DNA from: Candidatus Helarchaeota archaeon | GTDB lineage: Archaea > Asgardarchaeota > Lokiarchaeia > Helarchaeales > HEL-GB-A | Assembly: GCA_016840125.1 (NCBI GenBank) | Contig: JAEOSY010000611.1 | Span: forward strand, 1-15,072 | Length of the DNA stretch: 15,072 bases | Direction: 5' to 3' | Shown here: positions 1-6,907 of the stretch, piece by piece | How positions within the stretch are numbered: the stretch's first letter is position 1 | Layout: each line of letters begins with the position of its first letter | Position numbers and translations under genes: made by a program | Notes under the pieces: generated by a model | Database searches by the model: none | Told to the model about the DNA's origin: nothing | What the model saw: only the letters and a program-made list of their open reading frames with translations

Positions 1-1163
1 GTTATAAAGTCATATAATTCATTCGATAACTGGTTCAACTCGGTCCAGCTTTTCAACTTCCCTTCAACAAACTTTTTATTTACATATTGATCGAGTTTAG
101 GATGTTTTAATATGTTTTTTTGAGATTTAAACCGTTCTTTGATTGCATGAATATCTGAGAAAACACCCTTAATTACGTTCTTAATTAAATTGATATTAAA
201 TTCCATCTGTCTACCCCACCCTTGAATCCTTGAGATTGACAAGGGATTTCCTACACATGCATTGTATAAATCATGAATAGACTGAATATCCATGTAGGGG
301 AGATTATCCTTTGAACCTATCTTTACAAGTATCAGATGATTTTGTAGCCAATTATACAAAAGTTGGCGATTATTCCAATACTCCGGATCTTGGATAGAAA
401 GAAAATTATCAGATTCAACAAACTCATTAGATATTCTGGTCAGATTAATTGGAATTGTTCTTGGATCGCTCATAATTTTATATGCTTTCGCATTAATTAT
501 TGGTAAAAATTTCTGAATAGATGTTGTTGAAATAAATATTAGATAACTTTCCTTTACAGCTAATGATTTCCTGCAGAACCACAATACGCCAAAATAATAT
601 GCAGAATTTTCTAGCTTATAAGACGCATATCTATAAACTGCTGATTCCAACCGCTTTTTAAAAACTGAAGCGTCCTTCTTATCAAGTATTTTCAAGATTG
701 TATGGTCAAAAAAAACTGTAATATTCTTCTCTTTAAAGCCTAATCGCTTTAATTCTAGAATGATATTCTCAATTAACTCCAGTTTCGAAGGTTCTTCACT
801 ATCGTCTAAAATGCTTTTTCCATCAACCACAACAAACAGTTCTGGGGCTTTAAACGGTGTGGGCCAATTTTTCCACTTATTTTCAAAGTAATAAAGGTCA
901 AAAAAATAGGTTCCATCAAATAAGGGGTCTTTCTCAACTCTCAAAATCGTTTTAGATATTGCAGGCCATAAAATATTTTCCCTGCCTTCCTTTTTTTTTT
1001 CTATTAGATTATCTCTTTGCAGTTCATTCAAGTACTGGGTAGCTAGACTCTTTGATAGTCCTAATTCTTCTCTTAAATCTTTCTGATAAATTCCCAGATG
1101 CAGTCCATTTTTCTGAATCGCCAATAATATCTTATCATTCGATTTTGAACGTTTTGGAGGCAT
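1..1163 (-). CDS. wHTH plus NYN/PIN-like domain protein (partial, runs off left edge)
   Basis: The minus strand is open from ATG 1163 to the window edge (387 codons), so the C-terminus is missing. Residues 8-68 look like a winged helix: a helical start, a recognition-helix region with LGLSKSLATQYLNEL, then a basic wing with KKKEGREN. Residues 108-165 resemble the first half of a NYN/Zc3h12a-type PIN fold: a strand ending in acidic VVVDGKS (D114), a long helix, then a strand ITVFFD (D153). The usual second acidic half, with its S-x-D strand, is not obvious; the matching strand reads LIFISTTS, so the domain may be degenerate. If active it would be an RNase-like nuclease tethered to a DNA- or RNA-binding wHTH. 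No start codon lies further upstream in frame. It is divergent from the CARF-like gene. The coding call is firm; the family call is moderate to weak. Confidence 0.7.
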   Translation of the reverse strand, partial: MPPKRSKSNDKILLAIQKNGLHLGIYQKDLREELGLSKSLATQYLNELQRDNLIEKKKEGRENILWPAISKTILRVEKDPLFDGTYFFDLYYFENKWKNWPTPFKAPELFVVVDGKSILDDSEEPSKLELIENIILELKRLGFKEKNITVFFDHTILKILDKKDASVFKKRLESAVYRYASYKLENSAYYFGVLWFCRKSLAVKESYLIFISTTSIQKFLPIINAKAYKIMSDPRTIPINLTRISNEFVESDNFLSIQDPEYWNNRQLLYNWLQNHLILVKIGSKDNLPYMDIQSIHDLYNACVGNPLSISRIQGWGRQMEFNINLIKNVIKGVFSDIHAIKERFKSQKNILKHPKLDQYVNKKFVEGKLKSWTELNQLSNELYDFI

Positions 1164-1344
1164 TTGAATATTTCCGTAAGAGTGAAATAATTTTGTTAAA
1201 AGTTTAGAGACATTAGCTGATAGTAAAAAGATCTCCTTATAAACTAGTAAGATACTCGTTTTCCGACACAAAAACACTTTTGTACTGAATATCCTCAAAG
1301 TGTGGTAGGATTACGTATAATTATGGAATAAAATCTCACACATA
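1164..1344. promoter_or_regulatory. divergent intergenic region with inverted repeat and TATA-like boxes
   Basis: This 181-bp gap separates two divergent genes. A perfect 7-bp inverted repeat, ACACTTT (1274-1280) and AAAGTGT (1297-1303), lies just upstream of a TATA-like stretch TACGTATAAT (1312-1321). That box would place plus-strand transcription start near 1343, almost on the ATG at 1345. On the minus strand a TTTATAAG stretch near 1236-1243 could drive the leftward gene with a leader of about 50 nt. Both neighbours carry wHTH domains, so the inverted repeat is a candidate autoregulatory operator. This is read by eye only. Confidence 0.35.
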
Positions 1345-2208
1345 ATGGTAGGATATATTATGATTCAAACAGATGAAGGAATTTTTATTCGCAATGACGA
1401 TGTAGACAATTATGCCACATACTTTCTACACGTTGTAATGCTAGGTAAAACATTAAAACCCCCCTGGAAAAGTACTGTTTTATCAAGTAATAAGGGGTAT
1501 CCTATTGAGCAGATACTATTAATAACAAAGATTAGAGAAAAAGGCGAAGTAGATTCTTGTAATATTGTAAACCAATTTAAGGAAAAGGTCGAAGATTCGG
1601 AGATTTGGTCTAATATACAAGTCCATCATCGCGAGATTTCAGGATTTGGTGGAGAACAGACAATATATGAAATCTTTCAGCATACTATAAATATCCACCA
1701 TTTAAATCAAAAGCTTGGTATTTTCTTCAATACTACTGGAGGTCCATTTGAAATAATCGTAGGTAGAGTTGCGGAATATACTCTATCATACAGCGACGAA
1801 ACCCAGAAACTCATTCTTCCTAGGGGTTTTCGTGGTAAAAAAGCGATTGGCTTTGCACATTCTATTCGCGATCCAAAAACTCACTCTATTATACAAACCT
1901 GTGAAGATAAAATTAAACCCCCATTTAAACCAAATAACGACCAACTCCAGATTCTTTCTTTTGTTAATGAGGCATCTAGAGAGTCACTCGGAATGTATGC
2001 AACAAAAATAAAGGAGAAGTTTGGACCTGAAATGACTTGGGAAAAATTAAAAGATCATTTAGAAATTTTGGAAAACTACGAGCTAATAAATCCCCCAATC
2101 GGATCCCCAGATGATAAAAGATTAAAAATATATTCCATAACAAATCTAGGAACTACCGAAGTTAGGATTTATAGGTTTATCCACAGTAAGGCGAGTGGTT
2201 CGCATTAA
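1345..2208 (+). CDS. CARF-like domain plus wHTH protein (Csa3-like architecture)
   Basis: This 287-aa protein has an N-terminal Rossmann-like part and a C-terminal winged helix. Residues 54-62 form a strand IEQILLITK. Residues 126-138 carry FFNTTGGP followed by a hydrophobic helix, the pattern seen in CARF domains, where a strand ends in N-x-T/S-G-G and binds cyclic oligoadenylate. Residues about 200-275 look like a wHTH (helix pair, then PPIGSPDDKRLKIYSIT as wing). The order CARF then wHTH is that of Csa3-type transcription factors, but no Cas genes are visible, so the ligand and targets are unknown. The start could be ATG 1345, nearly leaderless, or ATG 1360, which has AGGAT a few bases upstream. 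It could instead be a different Rossmann sensor. The CDS is firm and the CARF call is moderate. Confidence 0.75.
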   Translation: MVGYIMIQTDEGIFIRNDDVDNYATYFLHVVMLGKTLKPPWKSTVLSSNKGYPIEQILLITKIREKGEVDSCNIVNQFKEKVEDSEIWSNIQVHHREISGFGGEQTIYEIFQHTINIHHLNQKLGIFFNTTGGPFEIIVGRVAEYTLSYSDETQKLILPRGFRGKKAIGFAHSIRDPKTHSIIQTCEDKIKPPFKPNNDQLQILSFVNEASRESLGMYATKIKEKFGPEMTWEKLKDHLEILENYELINPPIGSPDDKRLKIYSITNLGTTEVRIYRFIHSKASGSH

Positions 2209-2515
2209 TTGTTCTACATTGAACTAGATAATAATCTCCCGGAAAAATAATTCTGGTGAGTCTAGATATTTTTCGTACTGGAAAACAATACTCACCATAC
2301 CAAATATTCCTTTTTCCAAAGCGTTATTTTATGGACGTAATGTTATCTTACCCTTGATAAGAAATATTAAAATATCAAGATTTCTTCACCTCAACCAATA
2401 TATTTTGAATTGGGAGAGTAATTTGCGAAATCTCTATTTTTGAATTGAAAATCTGAGGATTATTTATAAGTAAGTCCCCTTTTACTACCATAACCGTTTA
2501 AAAATTGGTGATTTT
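2209..2515. other. 307-bp non-coding region with two inverted repeats and a promoter
   Basis: I find no convincing gene here. It holds two inverted repeats: TGGTGAGT (2254-2261) with ACTCACCA (2290-2297), and CTTGATA (2353-2359) with TATCAAG (2373-2379). The second overlaps a further pairing of AAGAAAT with ATTTCTT. A direct repeat TTTTGAATTG occurs at 2403-2412 and 2438-2447, just before a TATA-like box TATTTATAAG at 2461-2470. The last elements sit where operators for the downstream operon would be expected. Confidence 0.5.
2461..2470 (+). promoter_or_regulatory. TATA-like box for the 2516-5737 operon
   Basis: TATTTATAAG matches an archaeal TATA box. Transcription would start about 25 bp downstream, near 2491, giving a 25-nt leader that includes the GGTGAT ribosome binding site before ATG 2516. 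Spacing is as expected for archaea; no BRE was scored. Confidence 0.4.
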
Positions 2516-2764
2516 ATGGTAGAGAGTGCAGATGAAAAAATTTCAGATTTAGTAGGGAACTTTGAAGTAGAAGATTGGAACCTTTTTCCTTTTCTTTTCC
2601 TGAATCTCCTTGATGATACGTTAAACATCATTGAACTGGTGATTTATGAAAACGACATTTTTACAATGAGAATTCGCGAAGCGGAAGAGTCTAGTAGTGA
2701 TCTAATAAGTTTTTTCGATGAAGATGAAACAAATAATTCTTCGAGAGGATTTATGGAATGGTGA
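2516..2764 (+). CDS. small acidic protein, unknown function
   Basis: This 82-aa protein is not recognised. It is strongly acidic, with a hydrophobic central segment (WNLFPFLFLNLLDDTLNIIELVIY) and an acidic tail containing FFDEDE. The start is well supported: GGTGAT, a perfect match to part of the archaeal anti-Shine-Dalgarno, precedes the ATG by a few bases, and a TATA-like box lies at 2461-2470. It is the first gene of a plus-strand operon, 24 bp before the next gene. Its size and charge would suit a small regulator or an inhibitor of a DNA-binding partner, but that is only a guess. The central segment seems too mixed with acidic residues to be a clear membrane span. Confidence 0.65.
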   Translation: MVESADEKISDLVGNFEVEDWNLFPFLFLNLLDDTLNIIELVIYENDIFTMRIREAEESSSDLISFFDEDETNNSSRGFMEW

Positions 2765-2788
2765 TAGTTACAAGGAGGAAATTTTGAA

Positions 2789-4183
2789 ATGAAAAACCTT
2801 GGAGCCACATTAGTGGAGGAAGAGCAAAAGACGATTGCAAAATACTATTTCCTCAAAACTAAAGAGCTGGAGCTACTAGCAAGGATTTTCCCCCATATCC
2901 CCGAAGTAGATTTAGAGGCAAAAGGATATACCACTTTATGTAACGATGCTTTTAGTATTGAATCTCGGAGACACTGGGAAGCTAGCAAGAAATTGTTAGA
3001 TTATCTAGCTGGACCATCCCATGATATCCCGTTATTATTAACATATATAACTAAAGTGGGGACTAAATATTATTTCAATCCTGAAGCATTGAAAATATTA
3101 GGTATTATAAAGCCTCAAAAAGCCCCTTATCCAAAATCCAACCAACATCAAAAAAAGGAAACCTCTGAAACTACCTTAGAAGCGTTTAACAAAGACTTGC
3201 TTACTGTTGCACAGGTATGGGATGGGAAACTTCCCAGAGTCCAGATTGGTGAATTCACAAAAGAAGATCGTCTGACACTCGAAAGGGAACGTTTTGGTAC
3301 TGTCAAGGCTATTTGCCAACGGTTGGCTGGTACGTTTTACCAAGATAACCTTAGTCCCACTATTAGAACGTTGTGGAGTAGTGATGGGAAAATAAAGGGA
3401 GTTGTGATATCGGCAGAGGGCTTAGATCTTTTTCTTTGGGTCATCCACGACCGCAGAGCAAAGAACCATGATAAGGATCGAATCGTCCTGCGTCTTCGCA
3501 GTACCAAGGTTCGCCCCTTACTACAATATTCGAATTTTTGGGTGCTATTGATCCGTGAACCGTATTGGGACGATTTGGGTTCAGCTGATCGGGAAAATTT
3601 GGAAAGAAAATATACTAAACAGGGACGTATTAAAAAGTTTAATGAGATAATACATCGAAATAAACTCTCTTTTACGGCAATGATCCCCTTAAACTCTCAT
3701 AAGTTTATTAATTTCCTTGGATGGAACCCTAGAAGTGACTTCGTGCAATTTAAACTCAGAGATGTTGAGTTATTTGGCCAGAAAAATGGTTTATGGACTA
3801 AAAAATTCACGTTTGACAAATTTGGTGACGTCCTACCACAAATGATTCCAAATCTACAACAGTGTGTAAATTATCAAAAAACTCAGAAATTTAAACAGTT
3901 ATCTCCTATGTCTCCAATTAAAATTACAGAACCGAAAGAAAATCAAAAACCTAATTCCAGACTCTTTCGGACTCTACTGAAAAATACGGTTGAAACCGCT
4001 TTTAGAAAGGTTCCGACAAATCGCCCCATTACCACACAAGAATTCGTACAAGCGATAGGATATTCCGAAGATGAAGCTAAAGCAGTGATGGAATATGCAC
4101 TCGAAAATGGTATTATTCGCCTTAACATGAACCAGACACCTGAGAAAAGTATTAGGGTAAAAGAGAAAATGAATAGGGGTTGA
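2789..4183 (+). CDS. 464-aa protein of unknown function with terminal wHTH-like regions
   Basis: I do not recognise the family. The ATG has AGGAGG at 2773-2778, so the start is secure. Residues about 20-105 look like a winged helix: SRRHWEASKKLLDYL as a helical pair, then TYITKVGTKYYFNPEALKIL as wing and closing helix. A low-complexity polar linker with many K, Q and T follows. Residues about 140-350 form a mixed alpha/beta region with strands such as KGVVISAEGLDLFLWVI and NFWVLLI. Another polar linker leads to a second wHTH-like tail (about 405-450, ITTQEFVQAIGYSEDEAKAVMEY). The double-wHTH layout suggests DNA binding. The next gene follows after 2 bp, so the two proteins are probably coordinated and may work together. 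Confidence 0.75.
   Translation: MKNLGATLVEEEQKTIAKYYFLKTKELELLARIFPHIPEVDLEAKGYTTLCNDAFSIESRRHWEASKKLLDYLAGPSHDIPLLLTYITKVGTKYYFNPEALKILGIIKPQKAPYPKSNQHQKKETSETTLEAFNKDLLTVAQVWDGKLPRVQIGEFTKEDRLTLERERFGTVKAICQRLAGTFYQDNLSPTIRTLWSSDGKIKGVVISAEGLDLFLWVIHDRRAKNHDKDRIVLRLRSTKVRPLLQYSNFWVLLIREPYWDDLGSADRENLERKYTKQGRIKKFNEIIHRNKLSFTAMIPLNSHKFINFLGWNPRSDFVQFKLRDVELFGQKNGLWTKKFTFDKFGDVLPQMIPNLQQCVNYQKTQKFKQLSPMSPIKITEPKENQKPNSRLFRTLLKNTVETAFRKVPTNRPITTQEFVQAIGYSEDEAKAVMEYALENGIIRLNMNQTPEKSIRVKEKMNRG
4175..4180 (+). promoter_or_regulatory. ribosome binding site that decides the start of the PD-(D/E)XK-like gene
   Basis: AGGGGT lies 5 nt before ATG 4186. A TTG at 4180 is also in frame and overlaps the upstream stop, but this Shine-Dalgarno would overlap it, so ATG 4186 is preferred. 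Confidence 0.5.
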
Positions 4184-4185
4184 AA

Positions 4186-5436
4186 ATGTCTTCGATAAAA
4201 CAGAAAATATCTAATACGCTAAAAAAATCGGACGAGTATCCGGCACTCGCAATTAGTCAGGGAGTTCTTTGCCATTATTTTTTACAAAGAGGCAGCCTCT
4301 CCCAGTCCTACCAACTGCAACTAATGAAAATGCTGGACGTATTTTACAAACTAAAAACATTAGGGCGAGAAATTTCAAGGGGGGAATTTTCCAGACAATT
4401 TAATGCTACATGGACTGAAACAAAGCACTGGTTTGAACATCTGCGGGAGGCGGGACTGATTCAATCATTTCAAACTCCCAATAAAATTCTTTGGAAAACG
4501 ACTCTAGTGTCTTATAGAATGGGATTAGATGAACTCGACTATTTTGAGGTGACTCCAGAATTTAATAAATCGGTTTTACACTGTTCTGATCCAAACCTGT
4601 TACGTTTATGTTATGATTTTGTGCAGAGTTTAAGTCAAGAAAAAGGGATTCAGATCCAGTATGAGATTAAAGGTGATAAACTTTTAATTACATCAACTGA
4701 AAACAAGGCAATCACGATTTCTACAGGGGATTCAACAAAGTCGACTGCCAATATACCCAAACTCAAAGAGCTCCCGCCTCCCCAGAAGCCCATTCAACAG
4801 CAAAAGCTGAATATAGAACCCACGGAAAAAACTAGTAAAATTACACATAGGAATCTAAAAAAAATTAAAGAGAAACCAAAGAGAACTCCATCACTTGAAA
4901 CCAAAGAGAACTCCCTCCTACCCCAAAAATATCCTATTAAACCACTGGCCGATGCGTTCTCTCAGTTACCACAATCCGCAAAGGAGGAAATAACCTATAT
5001 CTTAAGATATTATCTCCCTACACACCAGCGAAAAGCGGGAAAAAACCACGCACGACAGAAAAAAACCCTAAAAACCATGGGACAATCACTGGGTTACCAT
5101 GTCTCCTATGAATATACCCGATACAAATTGCGGGCGGACGAAGTCTGGCGGAGGGATAAGGATGTTGAGGTTGTAATAGAGATAGAAACCAAGGATGGGT
5201 ATTTAAAAGATATAATTACAATCGCAATTTTTGATCCATTATATGGGATTCTAGTGTTAGAGCGTTCCACAAACGAGGTTGTGGATACTATTCACGCCAT
5301 CCTCCGTCACCTTCAGATCAACATTACTTTTCTCATAATTAACATGCAGAGCCATAAAGCATTCCTAATTCACAAGGATTTCAAGGAATTCGCCTATGAT
5401 CTCGATAAGCAAATCAGATATAACCGCGACGAATAA
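4186..5436 (+). CDS. wHTH plus PD-(D/E)XK nuclease-like protein
   Basis: The protein has about 416 aa from ATG 4186. The N-terminal 110 residues resemble a wHTH (ISRGEFSRQFNATWTETKHWFEHLREAGLI). A long proline-, lysine- and threonine-rich linker spans about 180-245. The C-terminal domain has the order expected of a PD-(D/E)XK nuclease: a helix with HARQKKTLKTMGQSLGY, a strand leading to RADEVW (D318), then VVIEIETKDG, giving E332-x-E334-x-K336. D318 with E334-T-K336 fits the D...E-x-K catalytic set; this assignment is by eye. It would be a DNA endonuclease or a nuclease-fold binding module in the cytoplasm. It sits 2 bp after the 464-aa gene, which suggests a complex or pathway, and 25 bp before a small regulator. 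The target is unknown; restriction, replication and mobile-element roles are all possible. Confidence 0.75.
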   Translation: MSSIKQKISNTLKKSDEYPALAISQGVLCHYFLQRGSLSQSYQLQLMKMLDVFYKLKTLGREISRGEFSRQFNATWTETKHWFEHLREAGLIQSFQTPNKILWKTTLVSYRMGLDELDYFEVTPEFNKSVLHCSDPNLLRLCYDFVQSLSQEKGIQIQYEIKGDKLLITSTENKAITISTGDSTKSTANIPKLKELPPPQKPIQQQKLNIEPTEKTSKITHRNLKKIKEKPKRTPSLETKENSLLPQKYPIKPLADAFSQLPQSAKEEITYILRYYLPTHQRKAGKNHARQKKTLKTMGQSLGYHVSYEYTRYKLRADEVWRRDKDVEVVIEIETKDGYLKDIITIAIFDPLYGILVLERSTNEVVDTIHAILRHLQINITFLIINMQSHKAFLIHKDFKEFAYDLDKQIRYNRDE

Positions 5437-5461
5437 ATTTAATTGAATTGAGGCCCTCCTA

Positions 5462-5737
5462 TTGAAGTTGAAGCTCGAGGAAATTATGCGGTCTCCGGGA
5501 CGAGTTCGGGTCTTGGAGGTGATGGTGGAAGCAGGCGAGCTGAATATTAGTGAAATCGCTCGGCGCACTAGTCTGGATCACGAAATTGCGGATAAATATT
5601 TGATTTCTTTTGTTCAAAAGGATATCTTAGAAGAGAATCGGTTTGGACGCATTCGCATCTTCCGCTGGAGGCGGGATGATGATAACGCTCGATTAATATT
5701 CGATTTTATCGAGAAATGGCATATTCTAAATTCATAA
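5462..5737 (+). CDS. small winged-helix transcriptional regulator
   Basis: This 91-aa protein is essentially one wHTH domain: GRVRVLEVMVEAGELNISE, a helix-turn-helix around ISEIARRTSLDHEIADKYL, then a wing NRFGRIRIFRW and a closing helix. It belongs to the ArsR/MarR-like wHTH types common in archaea. The start is TTG 5462, with GAGG at 5450-5453 eight bases upstream; ATG 5486 is an alternative that would remove eight residues. It is the last gene of the operon starting at 2516, 25 bp after the nuclease-like gene. The same sequence pattern recurs in the C-terminal half of the convergent gene at 5761-6402, so the two are paralogous. Autoregulation of the operon is plausible but not shown. Confidence 0.75.
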   Translation: MKLKLEEIMRSPGRVRVLEVMVEAGELNISEIARRTSLDHEIADKYLISFVQKDILEENRFGRIRIFRWRRDDDNARLIFDFIEKWHILNS

Positions 5738-5742
5738 TCCAA

Positions 5743-5750
5743 TTTTTTTT
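5743..5750 (+). terminator. oligo-T terminator
   Basis: Eight consecutive T residues lie 6 bp after the stop of the small wHTH gene. Archaeal transcription commonly ends at oligo-T tracts without a strong hairpin, and I see no hairpin here. Confidence 0.4.
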
Positions 5751-5760
5751 GTGAAGATAA

Positions 5761-6402
5761 CTAGATTTTAGGGTAGTTTTTAGTAAATTCTTCAAAAAAG
5801 TCGAAGAACTTCTTAATAGCACGAGCGAGGGGGTTCTCGATCTTCAAGCGATAGATCTTAATGCGCCCATAATTCTTTTCCTCCACGATTTCAGTTGCCT
5901 TGAATACGTCTAGGGCTTGCGATAGTTGGGGGTAGTCGACCTTTGTTTGTTTTCGGATTGCCGTGATATTCAATTCACCCTCTTTAACGAGGAGAGCTAA
6001 AATTCTTACTCGTCCCCTATTTGCTAGTATTATTTCAGGCAATATTATATTAGGGGAACAGAGGAACCCACGGTAAGGATCTTCATAGAGGAGTGCCATG
6101 ATTTTATCAAAAGTACTCAGTAATTCCATTCGATCAGAAAGAGAAATGACTTCTTTCATACTCTTATCGATAAAATATCGATCGCGGCATTTCTTGAATC
6201 TTTTGTAAGTCGTTGACCGGCATTGTAAGGTAAACCTCCTTATTATTTGATCTTGTGGATATGAACCACCAGTAAATAACCATCCCCATACACGAGTTAG
6301 CTTGATTCTCATCCAATTTTGTTCTTTTCTTTCCATTAAACGTTTAAATTCTATTCTCCAATCGTCTAGTTTACTCATCTTAGTTTCATTGCTCACTTTC
6401 AT
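5761..6402 (-). CDS. wHTH protein with an extra N-terminal domain
   Basis: The protein has about 213 aa. Its C-terminal part (roughly residues 125-205) is a wHTH that matches the convergent neighbour at 5462-5737 motif for motif: GRVRILALLVKEGELNIT, a helix-turn-helix, the wing KNYGRIKIYRL, and a closing helix with LARAIKKFFDFFEEF. The N-terminal 120 residues are basic and aromatic-rich (RIKLTRVWGWLFTGGSYPQDQ) and not recognised. ATG 6402 is preferred because AAGGTT (plus-strand 6409-6414) lies 6 nt upstream and a TATA-like box is at about 6428-6436; a TTG at 6417 would add five residues but lacks such support. It is likely a transcription factor. The coding call is good; the function of the N-terminal domain is unknown. 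Confidence 0.7.
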   Translation of the reverse strand: MKVSNETKMSKLDDWRIEFKRLMERKEQNWMRIKLTRVWGWLFTGGSYPQDQIIRRFTLQCRSTTYKRFKKCRDRYFIDKSMKEVISLSDRMELLSTFDKIMALLYEDPYRGFLCSPNIILPEIILANRGRVRILALLVKEGELNITAIRKQTKVDYPQLSQALDVFKATEIVEEKNYGRIKIYRLKIENPLARAIKKFFDFFEEFTKNYPKI

Positions 6403-6408
6403 ACACCC

Positions 6409-6414
6409 AACCTT
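6409..6414 (-). promoter_or_regulatory. ribosome binding site deciding the start at 6402
   Basis: Read on the minus strand, AAGGTT precedes ATG 6402 by 6 nt. The alternative TTG at 6417 has no comparable site. Confidence 0.4.
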
Positions 6415-6427
6415 CAAATTTCGAATT

Positions 6428-6436
6428 TAAATATAG
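6428..6436 (-). promoter_or_regulatory. TATA-like box for the minus-strand wHTH gene
   Basis: Minus-strand CTATATTTAAAT lies about 30 bp before ATG 6402. Transcription would begin very close to the ATG, so the leader may be short or absent, which sits awkwardly with the Shine-Dalgarno match. Confidence 0.3.
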
Positions 6437-6907
6437 TCTTTGAAAATAGTATAAAAACTCAAAATATTTCCAATGCTCAGAATTTGAAACCTACTATGCA
6501 AATCTTATCTTCAAGATACTACAAAGTAGCATAGAACGAGATCACCCATCTCTGTTTTTATATTAAAATTCCAATACATGCACTTTTTAGTAATACGTTT
6601 GTATACGAATACTTTCAGGTATCAGACTTCAGTATGGAGATCAAGTCTCTACGTGGGATTTACCATACATTCACCAGACACATCCGCCATTCGAGATGGT
6701 GCTAAGCCCACTAAAAGATTTTCATCCAGATAAAATGAATCTATTATAGAAATTAAGCTCGTAAGACTAACAAAAAAAATAAGCCTTATGGTGTGGTAAG
6801 CGCTGAACTGTCTGGCAAGTTGCGATCCCAAGCAAACGCGGAAGCTCTACAATATCTGTCGCTTCTACAAAAATTACCCACCATATGAAAGCTGGCTACA
6901 TGAAACG

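Larger units (their letters stand above)
6403..6907. other. 505-bp region without a confirmed gene; right part reads in frame into the primase-like gene
   Basis: No ORF here has a good start. In the frame of the downstream primase-like gene, 6800-6907 is open and reads like ordinary protein (KLYNICRFYKNYPPYESWLHET just before ATG 6908), but it contains no ATG, GTG or TTG. Further upstream the same frame has TAA stops at 6797-6799 and 6731-6733. A short stop-to-stop stretch before these (6602-6733) also looks protein-like. This fits either an eroded 5' end of the primase gene, an unusual start such as CTG 6803, or chance. The rest (6437-6600) is AT-rich and shows nothing I can name. Confidence 0.45.

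Noticed and set aside
6649..6831. Minus-strand 60-aa ORF with a hydrophobic centre resembling a membrane span
   Set aside because: Starts at TTG without a ribosome binding site. The opposite strand reads in frame towards the primase-like gene and gives a better explanation.
6600..6900. Possible tRNA or structured RNA in the gap before the primase-like gene
   Set aside because: I could not form a cloverleaf or a convincing stem set; the protein-like frame explains the higher GC there better.
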